Assembly: GCA_934646005.1 (NCBI GenBank)
Contig: CAKUED010000007.1
Coordinates: 51,509-115,508, forward strand
Length of the DNA: 64,000 bases
From: an uncultured Oscillospiraceae bacterium
Lineage (GTDB): Bacteria; Bacillota; Clostridia; Oscillospirales; Oscillospiraceae
Reading direction: 5' to 3'
The position numbers were made by a program, and so were the translations under genes. Below are positions 16,878 to 26,200 of the stretch, in pieces (position 1 is the first letter of the stretch; every line of letters starts with the position of its first letter). Below the pieces are notes generated by a model that saw only the letters and a list, made by a program, of their open reading frames with translations, did no database searches and was not told where the DNA came from.

Positions 16878-17998
16878 GCCGCCGTCTCCTTTACTGCTGT
16901 CGCAGCAGAGGCAGGCGGATAAAAGCGATCTGCCCAGGTCTCTGCCAGTTCCATCGTCAGCTCGATCGCCTTTGTCTCATAGTCGTTTACCAGGTCCTTG
17001 GTGATCAGAAAGCTTCCCGAATCCACAATGGCAGGCTGTCCGTTGCGGTAACTCCAGCCGTCCACGAGCATCTTTAGCGTATAAACAGATAAATACGCCT
17101 GCGCCCATGGATTCTGCGACATAGAGCCGATCATCTTGTCTTCCCGGATCGCCTCCAGCACAAGAGGATCGGAATCAATGCCGACGCAGGCGATATGGCT
17201 GTAGTCCTGATTGCGCAGAAGATAATACGCCATCGCATAAGCAGCGTAATAATCCATCGCAACAACACCGTCGGTCTGATCGCCCCATTCTTCCAGCAGA
17301 TCCCCCACGATCGAGAGCGCTGATTCCTCACTGGTGATGCCCGCAACTTTGTCTACCAAGGTCACATGGCTATACTGGAGGCAGGCATCTGCAACTCCTT
17401 TCAGCCGCTTTTCCGAGTTCGTATCCGTCGTTGCGCCGGTGATCGCCACAATATTTCCTTCATAGCCGATATGCTCCAGCAATGCCAGCGTAGCATCATA
17501 TGCACATTGATAAACATCCGTTGCCAGCGTCAGCGTGCAGGTGGACGGCTGCGCCGGCGCACCGCCGATGCAAACGATTGGAATCCCCTGCCGCGTCAGT
17601 TCCTCGATCTTCTCATTGCCCGCGTATTCTTCTGACGGCATCATGCTGATGCCGCGAATCCCATCGGCGAGCAGCTCGTCGAGCTTCTGATTCTGCTCCT
17701 CCTGAATCCAATGGGCGGGCGTCGCGTCAACGGGGATCGGGATCTGCAGCTCCTCACATGCTCTTGAAAACATCGCCGGCATCGGCTCGTAATAATCCGA
17801 CTCTCCGCCCCATAAAAAGCCAAATGTATACGCCGCCTCATCTTTGCCGTCTGCCGGACCTGATACAACAGAAGCCGGATGAGTCAAAGCATCCGGCAAC
17901 TGTTCTACGGAAACATCGTCCGTTTTTGTGCAGGCTGTGCAGACAAAGAATATGCTCGCGCAAAGCAGCCATGCGATCCACCTTCTGATCCGCCCCAT
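16874..17998 (-). CDS. Sugar-binding lipoprotein of the two-component operon
   Basis: This 374-aa protein starts at ATG 17998 with AGGAGG 7 bp upstream; an ATG 24 bp further upstream lacks a site. The signal and lipobox end in FFVCTACTK (lipidated Cys). A RbsB-type substrate-binding fold follows, with VAITGATTDTNSE and ACVGIDSDPLVLEAI. It is a second binding protein in the regulatory part of the operon, distinct from the transporter-associated one at 20719, so it probably helps sense sugar for the adjacent kinase. Confidence 0.8.
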   Translation of the reverse strand: MGRIRRWIAWLLCASIFFVCTACTKTDDVSVEQLPDALTHPASVVSGPADGKDEAAYTFGFLWGGESDYYEPMPAMFSRACEELQIPIPVDATPAHWIQEEQNQKLDELLADGIRGISMMPSEEYAGNEKIEELTRQGIPIVCIGGAPAQPSTCTLTLATDVYQCAYDATLALLEHIGYEGNIVAITGATTDTNSEKRLKGVADACLQYSHVTLVDKVAGITSEESALSIVGDLLEEWGDQTDGVVAMDYYAAYAMAYYLLRNQDYSHIACVGIDSDPLVLEAIREDKMIGSMSQNPWAQAYLSVYTLKMLVDGWSYRNGQPAIVDSGSFLITKDLVNDYETKAIELTMELAETWADRFYPPASAATAVKETAA

Positions 17999-18100
17999 TT
18001 TTGTGCCTCCTGTATTGGTCATGTTTGCCGCTGTCTGAACTGCCCACAGCGGCGGCTTCTAAAATACTATACCATACACAGGCGGGCGGGCATAGCTTTA

Positions 18101-18787
18101 TTAGCGGTCCAAAATGTGGTATTCATTGCACAGAGGATACAGGACGGGTTCGTCCTCCTCGATGTCTGCAAAGCGGGAAACCGGCTCGGCAAAATAATTG
18201 TCCGTATTGTCATCGTTGACCGCCGACACCTCGCCGACGATCAGTGGACCACAGCCGACCTTCGCACCGAATGTGTGATATACGAACGGCGTCAGCCGGA
18301 TACTGTTCCCTGTTGTAATATCAAATTCCTCGCCGGCTTTGACCGTATAGAACAGTCCGTCGCTCGAGAACGTCACATCACTTTCATAGTCTACACCGCC
18401 GTCCGGCAAGCGGTTATACAGCCGAATGCTCATCACACCGCCGCCGCGGTTGATAATATCTTCTGTCTTGCTGGCGTGATAGTGGATCGGCAGACGCTGC
18501 CCCTCTTTGAACAGCAAATATTTTTCCGCATAGGGCGAGCCTACGTCGGGCTGTCCCAGCTTGCCGTTCCGAACGGTATAGAGCACTGCGCCGATCTCAT
18601 CAAATTTTCCGCTGCCGAAGTCCGTAATATCCCAGCCCTGCATGACCGTGCGCAGCGTGTCGATCTTTTCACGGTTTTCTTTCCATTCCGCCATGGACCA
18701 ATAGGCAAAGCGCGGGAGCTTGAACTGATAGCGATCCAGCAGTTCTACAGCCCAACGAAGATTTGCATTGACTTCCGAACGTTTCAT
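18101..18787 (-). CDS. D-lyxose isomerase
   Basis: This 228-aa cupin enzyme begins MKRSEVNANLRWAVELLDRY with AGGAGG upstream. The metal-binding cupin motif is visible in RLPIHYHASKTEDIINRGGG (His-x-His and Glu) and a later His in FVYHTFGAKVG. The family interconverts D-lyxose and D-xylulose, and often D-mannose/D-fructose or L-ribose/L-ribulose, using Mn2+. Length matches the family. It lies between the mutarotase and the sensor proteins; no xylulokinase is encoded nearby, so phosphorylation must be done elsewhere. Confidence 0.88.
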   Translation of the reverse strand: MKRSEVNANLRWAVELLDRYQFKLPRFAYWSMAEWKENREKIDTLRTVMQGWDITDFGSGKFDEIGAVLYTVRNGKLGQPDVGSPYAEKYLLFKEGQRLPIHYHASKTEDIINRGGGVMSIRLYNRLPDGGVDYESDVTFSSDGLFYTVKAGEEFDITTGNSIRLTPFVYHTFGAKVGCGPLIVGEVSAVNDDNTDNYFAEPVSRFADIEEDEPVLYPLCNEYHILDR

Positions 18788-18802
18788 AGTGATTTCCTCC
18801 TG

Positions 18803-19126
18803 TTATAAAATGTGGAAGATTTCTTTCATGCCTGCCCACCATTCTCCGTCTTTGGCGGACTCGACCGGCTGCTGGCACACCGCCGTATAGGCGAGCCAGC
18901 GCTTGTGCTCCTCATTCTCATCCAGCAGCTTCATATCCGCCGCGAAATCGTCGCCCGTGTACTCAAAGTATTTGAACAGATACCCATCCCGGTAAAAAAT
19001 CGTAAAGTTCTCAATATGCGCCTGACGCATCAGCTCCACAATGTTCGGCCAGATATGGTCGTGCTTGTCTACATATTCCGCATACCGATCTGCCGGAACA
19101 CGGATCACATCTCCAAAACGCTGCAT
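18803..19126 (-). CDS. L-rhamnose mutarotase family protein (RhaM-like)
   Basis: A 107-aa protein with the RhaM/YiiL pattern: RYAEYVDKHDHIWPNIVELM (His near 26), NFTIFYRDGYLFKYFEY and the terminal WWAGMKEIFH. These mutarotases interconvert sugar anomers before isomerisation. ATG 19126 follows GAGGTG and lies 10 bp after the transporter ATPase gene. Its presence fits the two isomerases of this locus. The exact sugar is not determinable. Confidence 0.85.
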   Translation of the reverse strand: MQRFGDVIRVPADRYAEYVDKHDHIWPNIVELMRQAHIENFTIFYRDGYLFKYFEYTGDDFAADMKLLDENEEHKRWLAYTAVCQQPVESAKDGEWWAGMKEIFHIL

Positions 19127-19135
19127 ATACTCACC

Positions 19136-20650
19136 TCAGATAAAGTATTTGCCGATCTCTGCGCTGATCTGCTCGCCGGGACGAGCAAAGAAGTCTTCGC
19201 CAGTCAGTTCGTTTACGATCTGCTTGTCCTTGAAGATCAGCATTCTGCGGGCAAGCGAGACGATCTCGTTCATATCGGAGGAGATCAGGATAACTGCCTT
19301 TTTCTCCACAGCTGCCAGATCCCAGATCAGGCGGTGGATATACTCCTTTGCGCCGATGTCCACGCCAACAGTCGGCTCGTCGATCACGATCACATCGCAT
19401 TCGGCACACAGCCACTTGGCGATCGAGATTTTCTGCTGGTTGCCGCCGGAGAGAGAGCCCGCTTTTGTGTCCAGCTTCGGCGTTTTGATCTCCAGCTTGT
19501 CCACATACTTCTGCGCCCGCTCCGATTCCTTTTTAACCTGGATCAGCGGCAGTCCTTTGCCGTAATACAAGTCGGACAGCGAATTGATGCACACATTCAT
19601 GCGAACCGTATCGTTGAGGAACAATCCCTCTTCTTTGCGGTTCTCGGTAACGTAGCCGATTTTGTATTTATGCAGGCTTTTCCCGAAATTGGTGGTCTTG
19701 ATCGGCTTTCCGTAGAGCTTGACCGTGCCGGAGTCCATTTTGTCGATCCCAAGCACTGTTCGGATCAGCTCGGTGCGCCCGGAGCCGACCAGCCCATAAA
19801 AGCCCAAAATCTCGCCCTTGCGCACATAGAAGCTCAGATTCTCCAGACCATGATGCTTCGAGCAGATATGATCTGCTTCCAGTGCAATCTCATTATTCTC
19901 AGCGTCCAATCGTCCACGATAGGTATAGGACGACTCACGCCCGATCATCATTTTTACGATCCGATTTCGTGACATATTGGCGATCTCATCCGTACCCATC
20001 AGTCTTCCGTCCCGGAATACCGTCACGCGATCAGCGATAAGCTGGACCTCCTCCAGCTTATGCGATACGAAGATCATGATAACGCCTTCGCTGCGCAGCT
20101 TCCGCAGAATATCAAACAGAATATCCGCCTCAAACTGCGTCAAAGACGAAGTCGGTTCATCCAGCATCAGCACCTTTGCCTCCGAGCTGAGAGCCTTTGC
20201 GATCTGGATCATCTGCTTATGTGCAGCGCTCAGGTTCATAACCGGCGTCGTGGGACTCAGATCCAGACCCACGCGCTTCATGTAAATCTCGGCTGTTTCG
20301 TTGATCTTTTTCCAATCGACAAAACCGGCCTTCGTAAACTTGTCCATCTTATCCAGGACAATATTCTCCGCGATAGAGCTGTTAGGGATCAGGTTGATCT
20401 CCTGATTGACGATGCTGATACGGTTGCGGATCGCATCGCCGTAGCTTTTCAGCTTCAGGCGCTTATCATCCAGCCAGATCTCGCCGCTGTCCGGCTGATA
20501 GATCCCGCAGATGATTTTCATAAACGTGCTTTTTCCTGCGCCGTTTTCACCCAACAGCGCATGGATCTCGCCTTCTTTAAAATCTACGCTGACATCATCC
20601 AGCGCCTTTACGCCGGGGAATGATTTAGAAATATTTTTCAGTGTAAGCAT
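19136..20650 (-). CDS. Sugar ABC transporter ATP-binding protein (RbsA/MglA type)
   Basis: The 504-aa protein has two ABC domains. The first has Walker A GENGAGKSTF (near 40) and LMLDEPTSSLTQFEAD. The second has a degenerate P-loop GLVGSGRTEL near 290, signature LSGGNQQKISIAKWL and Walker B VIVIDEPTVGVD. ATG 20650 is preceded by GGAGG; a longer in-frame extension to 20794 has no site. It energises uptake with the permease at 21897 and the binding protein at 20719 in the same operon. Confidence 0.93.
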   Translation of the reverse strand: MLTLKNISKSFPGVKALDDVSVDFKEGEIHALLGENGAGKSTFMKIICGIYQPDSGEIWLDDKRLKLKSYGDAIRNRISIVNQEINLIPNSSIAENIVLDKMDKFTKAGFVDWKKINETAEIYMKRVGLDLSPTTPVMNLSAAHKQMIQIAKALSSEAKVLMLDEPTSSLTQFEADILFDILRKLRSEGVIMIFVSHKLEEVQLIADRVTVFRDGRLMGTDEIANMSRNRIVKMMIGRESSYTYRGRLDAENNEIALEADHICSKHHGLENLSFYVRKGEILGFYGLVGSGRTELIRTVLGIDKMDSGTVKLYGKPIKTTNFGKSLHKYKIGYVTENRKEEGLFLNDTVRMNVCINSLSDLYYGKGLPLIQVKKESERAQKYVDKLEIKTPKLDTKAGSLSGGNQQKISIAKWLCAECDVIVIDEPTVGVDIGAKEYIHRLIWDLAAVEKKAVILISSDMNEIVSLARRMLIFKDKQIVNELTGEDFFARPGEQISAEIGKYFI

Positions 20651-20718
20651 ATTGGCCTCCGGAGATTTCAGAGTGCACCATGGCGGCAGAGCCGCCATGG
20701 TGCGTTGTGTTTTGTGGG

Positions 20719-21837
20719 TCAGGGCTTCTTCAGAATATCGGTTTCGATCGAAGCCGCAATGTTCTGGGTGACCTCCTGCAGGTCCTTTTCCCAAGTGGTC
20801 AGGTTCTCTTTCGTGATCTTCAGCGAGCCGGAGTTGATGTGTTTACCAGCCTCAATGGGCTCCCAGCCCTGCTTGAGGTAGGTCAGCGTCAGGCAGGACA
20901 GATAGCCCTGACCGTAGCCGTTCTGTGCCAGCGTGTGGTCCAGATAGCCAGCCTCGATGGCAGCCATCGCTTCAGGGGACTGGTCGACCGTAGCAGCATA
21001 GATGTGCTTTGCATCCGGGTTAGAGCCGTAGTAGTCCGTCAGCGCGTTGGCAAGTGCGATGGAAGCCGTGCCGCCGGTGGTCACGATCGCGTCCACGCCG
21101 GCATTGGCGGCGATGGCGTCAGAGATCTTCTCAAAGCCTTCGTCGACCGTAGCAATATCGCCGACCGTCTGAACGATGGTCACGTCGGGATACTCCGCGA
21201 CAGCCGCTTCAACGCCAGCCTGACGCTTCTGGGTGTTGACGTCGTTCAGGTTTTCCAGAACGTTGATGAGCGTGCCCTTGCCGCCCATGTACTCGATGAG
21301 CATCTTGGTGGAATCATATCCCATCTGATAAACGTCAGACGCGTAGCAGACTGCATACGTTGCGGGATCGGCGCTGGTGCCGGCATAACCGACGACCTCG
21401 CAGCCGGCGTCGCTCAGCTCCGTGAACAGAGCGTTGGCAGCCGTGGTGTCAGCCGGGAAGATCATAAACAGGTCATAGCCCTGAGCGGCCAGAGCCTCGC
21501 AAGACTGGTTCTCGATGTCCTGCGTCCAGTCCGTGCCGATCATCCACTCGACATCCTGACCGTAATCGGCTTCAAAGGCTTCGATGCCCTTGAGGACATA
21601 GCTGTCGAAATAGGTGTCGGGTGCGGGCCAGTAGCACGCGAGCTTGTACTGCTCACCGGTTGCAGCAGGCGTTTCCTCTGCCGCAGGGGCATCTGCTGCG
21701 GGAGTTTCGTCTGCCTTGGCGGGCTCCTCAGCTGCGGGGGTGTTGTCTGCCGCGGGGGTGGTGGCAGTCTGGCCGCTGCACGCAACCAGAGCGAACACCA
21801 TGATCAGTGCCAGCAGCAGCGCGATCAGTTTCTTCAT
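20719..21837 (-). CDS. Sugar ABC transporter substrate-binding lipoprotein
   Basis: The 372-aa protein has signal and lipobox MKKLIALLLALIMVFALVAC followed by an Ala/Pro/Glu-rich linker (about 22-60) typical of clostridial surface lipoproteins, then a Peripla_BP_4 domain. Two tandem ATGs (21840 and 21837) follow AGGAGG; the second has the better 7-bp spacing. It is the extracellular receptor for the RbsA/RbsC-type importer encoded on both sides. Ligand is probably a monosaccharide released by the GH43 enzyme (inference). Confidence 0.9.
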   Translation of the reverse strand: MKKLIALLLALIMVFALVACSGQTATTPAADNTPAAEEPAKADETPAADAPAAEETPAATGEQYKLACYWPAPDTYFDSYVLKGIEAFEADYGQDVEWMIGTDWTQDIENQSCEALAAQGYDLFMIFPADTTAANALFTELSDAGCEVVGYAGTSADPATYAVCYASDVYQMGYDSTKMLIEYMGGKGTLINVLENLNDVNTQKRQAGVEAAVAEYPDVTIVQTVGDIATVDEGFEKISDAIAANAGVDAIVTTGGTASIALANALTDYYGSNPDAKHIYAATVDQSPEAMAAIEAGYLDHTLAQNGYGQGYLSCLTLTYLKQGWEPIEAGKHINSGSLKITKENLTTWEKDLQEVTQNIAASIETDILKKP

Positions 21838-21896
21838 CATTTTTCCTCCTGTGTTTTTTGTTTTTTGAATCCCCGTCGTACTACGACAAGAAGAAC

Positions 21897-22898
21897 TCAC
21901 ATCAGACGTTCGGCGACCTTGGTACGCAGGCTCTCCACGGAGACAGCCAGCAGAATGATCGCGCCCAAAAATGCCTGTTCAAAATAGATGTCCACGTTCA
22001 GCATGGTCAGACCGTTGCGCACCATGGTCAGAATCAATGCGCCGCAGAAAAAGCCGATGCCGGTAAAGTTGCCGCCATTCAGGCTGATGCCGCCGATCGC
22101 GCAGACTGCAAAGGAATAGAGCATCCAGTCCGCGCCGGTCGAGGATGTTGCCGAGCCGGTTCTGGAGCACCAGAGAAGTGCCGCAACTGCCGCCAGAATG
22201 CACGAGAGCATATTGCACGCCACCGTCACCCAGTCGACCTGAATGCCGGACAGCTTTGCCGCAGACGGATTGCCGCCAACTGCCAGAATGTTGCGTCCAA
22301 AACGTATATTGCGGAAAAACACCACAAGGATCAGCACAAACACGACCAGCAGGACAAACAGTGCCGAAGCAGGACCGACCACCTTGGCGCGTCCTAAATT
22401 GGAGAAATTCTCAGTCAGCGTATAGGGATACCCATGAGAAAGACCGAGCGCGATGCCGTCATAAATAAAGGACATCGCAAGCGTGATGATAAAGCCGGAA
22501 AGCCGGAGCTTGACCACAAGCAGTCCGTTGATGAGCCCGCAGATCGCGCCGACGATCAACGTAATGACTACTGCCGCAAAACCGCTCATGCCAAGATTCT
22601 GCATGCAGATGCCTGCCGTTACACACGACAGCGCGCCGACCGCACCGACAGACAGGTTCATGCCGCCAATGACCGCAACCATCAACTGTGCGCCTGCAAT
22701 AAAGCCGTAGATCGCAGCGGTTCTGGACAGATTGAAAAGGTTGAACGATGTCAGAAACGAATCTGTGAAAATTGAAAATACCAAAATCAGCAGAATGCAC
22801 GCCGTAATGGCGCTCGAATAGCTTTGCAGGAAAAACCTTGTCAGCAGACTGCCCTTCTGCCGACCGTTCCGTGCCAGCTTGGCTTGTTCAGTTCCCAT
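21897..22898 (-). CDS. Sugar ABC transporter permease (RbsC type)
   Basis: This 333-aa hydrophobic protein has about eight to ten predicted membrane helices and the family stretch GGMNLSVGAVGALSCVTAGI (BPD_transp_2). The N-terminal 20 residues are basic and cytoplasmic. It is the first gene of the 11-gene minus-strand sugar run; ATG 22898 has AAGGAGAG upstream. It forms the membrane channel with the ATPase at 19136; only one permease gene is present, so a homodimer is expected as in RbsC. Confidence 0.92.
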   Translation of the reverse strand: MGTEQAKLARNGRQKGSLLTRFFLQSYSSAITACILLILVFSIFTDSFLTSFNLFNLSRTAAIYGFIAGAQLMVAVIGGMNLSVGAVGALSCVTAGICMQNLGMSGFAAVVITLIVGAICGLINGLLVVKLRLSGFIITLAMSFIYDGIALGLSHGYPYTLTENFSNLGRAKVVGPASALFVLLVVFVLILVVFFRNIRFGRNILAVGGNPSAAKLSGIQVDWVTVACNMLSCILAAVAALLWCSRTGSATSSTGADWMLYSFAVCAIGGISLNGGNFTGIGFFCGALILTMVRNGLTMLNVDIYFEQAFLGAIILLAVSVESLRTKVAERLM

Positions 22899-23285
22899 GA
22901 TCTAACTCTCCTTCGTTGTTGGGGTTGACTGTTTCTGTTTTCATTATAGATGCCCGTATGTGCTTTGAACATTTCAACAATTTTGTAAAATCGTTGCACT
23001 TTTTTTACCTCTTTGTGCATTATGGCAAGTTTTTGCGGAGCGCGGTTGTGTAATTCCACCATACCGTCTCTCGCAGCATCTGCCGGTCCTGCTTGTCTAT
23101 CTCACACAGAAAACCGCACAACACGGGAAGGCAGAATTGGCATACTGCACAACTTCCCGCTGCGTTTCTGGTCATTTAGAACAAAAACATCAAAATAGTG
23201 GAATGTAATCGCAAAATTCTTCAATATCCCTTTTCCCGCTCTCCGTGATAGAATTCTAATATCATAATAAAAGGAGAAGTGCTCT
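22899..23285. promoter_or_regulatory. Divergent promoter region between sugar transporter operon and GH43 gene
   Basis: This 387-bp gap holds the control sites of both units. Toward the transporter a TATAAT (minus strand, 22948-22943) sits about 45 bp before the start codon with no good -35 box, which suits an activator-dependent promoter. Toward GH43, an A/T-rich stretch (TAATATCATAATAAAAGG) directly precedes the AAAGGAG site. No riboswitch-like fold is obvious. The adjacent AraC-type regulator is the likely activator. Confidence 0.5.
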
Positions 23286-26200
23286 ATGAATATGAAACGG
23301 ACTCTGCAAAAGCTATGCAGTATTCTGCTGGCGCTGATCATGCTGGTCGGGATCGTCCCGGCTGGTATTCTGACAGTCGAGGCAGGATCCGCCCCCCTGC
23401 GATCCACATACTGGGATTTTACAGACATGACCGAGGAAACACTGCGTCAGGACTGGACGATCGGCAATGAAGCATCCGACCAATGGGAACTGACCGCCAA
23501 CGGTCTTGTGCTGAAAAACAACACCGGCGAGATCAACAACGGCACGAACACCAATGTATTTCTGACCTCTGTCAGCGGCGACTACATTGCTGAGACGAAG
23601 CTGCAATTGTCCGAAAGCTGGAGCAGCCCGAGACAGGCTGGACTCACGTTTTACGGCGATACAGCAAAAATCAAACTCGCACTACAGGGCGGCAGCATTA
23701 ACTTCTCCATGCAGGATAACGGCTCTTGGGCGACACTGGCCGACGGAACGACCTCCGTTTGGCTGCGGGTGAAAAAGAGCGGAAACGAATATGCGGCTTA
23801 CTACTCGCTGGATGGTCTGGAATATACCATCGTCGGAACGCGGGTCATGGAAGCAAGTGATCCAAAACTCGGGCTTTTCTCCAGTTGGTACGAAGCCGAC
23901 AATAAGGCTGTCACTGCTACGTTCAGTTATGTGAGCGTGACGAACAATCAAGGAGGTCCACATAGCTGGAACTTTACCAAAACGTCCTCGGAACAGTTTG
24001 CCGCAGAATGGGAAATTCTTCGGGAAGATCCTGAGCAGTGGGAGCTGACCTCTGACGGCCTCGTACTGAAAAACGTCACCGGTGAGATCAACAATGACTC
24101 AAACATGAATGTGTTCCTGACCTCGGGGCGCGGCGACTATGTGGTTGAGACAAAGCTGCTGCTGTCTGAAAGCTGGAATAGTCCCAGGCAAGCCGGTCTC
24201 ACATTCTTCGGTGATACGCTGAAGATCAAGCTCGCCCTGCAGGGCAGCGGTGTCAATCTCTCCATGATGGATAATGGCACTTGGGCAATGCTGCCTGACG
24301 GAACGACCTCCGTTTGGCTGCGGATGAAGAAAAGCGGGAATGAATACACGGCGTACTACTCGCTGGACGGTCTTGAATACACCATAGTTGGGATGCGGAC
24401 CATGGAAGCCAGCAACCCAAAGATGGGGCTATTCTCCAGTTGGTACAACGCTGACAACAAAGCTGTCACTGTAACATTCCCATTCCTCAACATTTTGGAT
24501 GTCAGCAGCGCCACCAGCAAAACGCTGATCCTCAATCAGCAGACGCTCCGACTGAAGGTCGGCGATACCTTCCAGTTGAATGCCACGCCCTCGGCTGCCG
24601 GTTCGGAGCTGGGCGAAGTGGCATGGATGTCCAAGGATGAAGCCGTGGTCATGGTATCGCAGACCGGACTTTTGACTGCGCAGGCGGAAGGCTATGCGAT
24701 CGTGCAGGCGCACAGCAGCACCGCCGGGAGCGGAACAATGGTCGTATCCGTCCTGCCGGCAGAAACCATTTATTCCAGCCATCAAGGCAACCCCTATCTG
24801 CCGCTCTGGGAATGCATTCCCGATGGAGAGCCGCACGTTTTTGAGGATCCTGATAACCCCGGCACATACCGTGTCTACATTTATGGCTCCCATGACAATC
24901 GGGGCGATAGTGAATGGTGCGGATTGGATCAGGTCGTTTGGTCTGCGCCCGTGGAAGATCTGAGCGTCTGGCGTTACGACGGTGTCATTTTTGAAACCAA
25001 TATCGACGGTGACACAGGGGCGATGTTTGCACCAGACATTGCCGAAGTTATCAACGATGATGGCTCCAAAACCTATTATTTTTACCCGAATTCTACCGGC
25101 AGGCGCACTGCTAACAATGTCGCAGTGTCTAACCGCCCGGACGGTCCTTTCAAAGTTCCATCCGGCACAGCCGGTATTCTCGGTTCGGACCCCGCAGTTT
25201 TCATAGACGATGATGACCGCGTGTACGGCTATTGGGGCGATACAAATTACGGGCAATGGGGCGAATTGGATCCCGAAACCATGTGCACGTTAAAGCCCGG
25301 CGAAAGCGCACACGCCAATCTCCCGTCGGCTTCGCAATGTGAGGCAGAAAACTTCGACGCTTCGGCGTTTAACATCGTGAATGACGAAAATGCACAGAGA
25401 TTCCGTTTCTTTGAAGGCTCTTCGCTTCGGAAGGTCGGTAATAAATATGTTTTCATCTGGGCGCGTACCGGCGCTTCGGATGAGCTGATGGGCACACGCC
25501 AGTCACTGGCGTATGCCTACAGTGACAGCCCTGCAGGACCGTGGAAGTATGGCGGCATCATTGTCAGCAGCGGCGGCGAATCCGTAAACGGCGGCCACAC
25601 ATTCATGTCGACCAATATTCACGGCAGCATTTGCGAGATCAACGACCAATGGTACATTTTCTATCATCGCGGGCTGCAAGGCATCAATCCTCGTCAGGCG
25701 ATGGTCGAGGCAGTCACTGTAGATTGGGATGAAGCGCCTGTCACAAACGGCGGTCAGGTACGGATCTCCACAGTGGAATCGACCTCCAAGGGCTTTGCTC
25801 TGAATGGTCTCGATCCTTACCGGCAGCACTCGGCGGGTATCGTCTCTTATTTGACTGGCAATTTCAATTTCTCTATTAACTATGATCGAAGCTCCACAAC
25901 ACTGCCCATTCTGAACATCAAAAACGGCGTTATTGCCGGTGTCAAATATTTTGATTTTGATAAGGATGTTGAAGAAAATCACCAAACTACGCTTTGTCTG
26001 AACCTCTGCCCCAAGGGTGTGGACGGTGCAGTAGATGTGTTCCTGCGCCCCACCACTGCCGCGAACACTCCGCCGGTCAAGACGGATGGGATCATCACCT
26101 CTGTTGGCGAGGGGAGCATCAAGCTCGGAACGGTGGAGCTCACCGCGGATATGCCACAGACCATGACTGCATTTACGATCGACGCCTCTAAGGTGGATGA

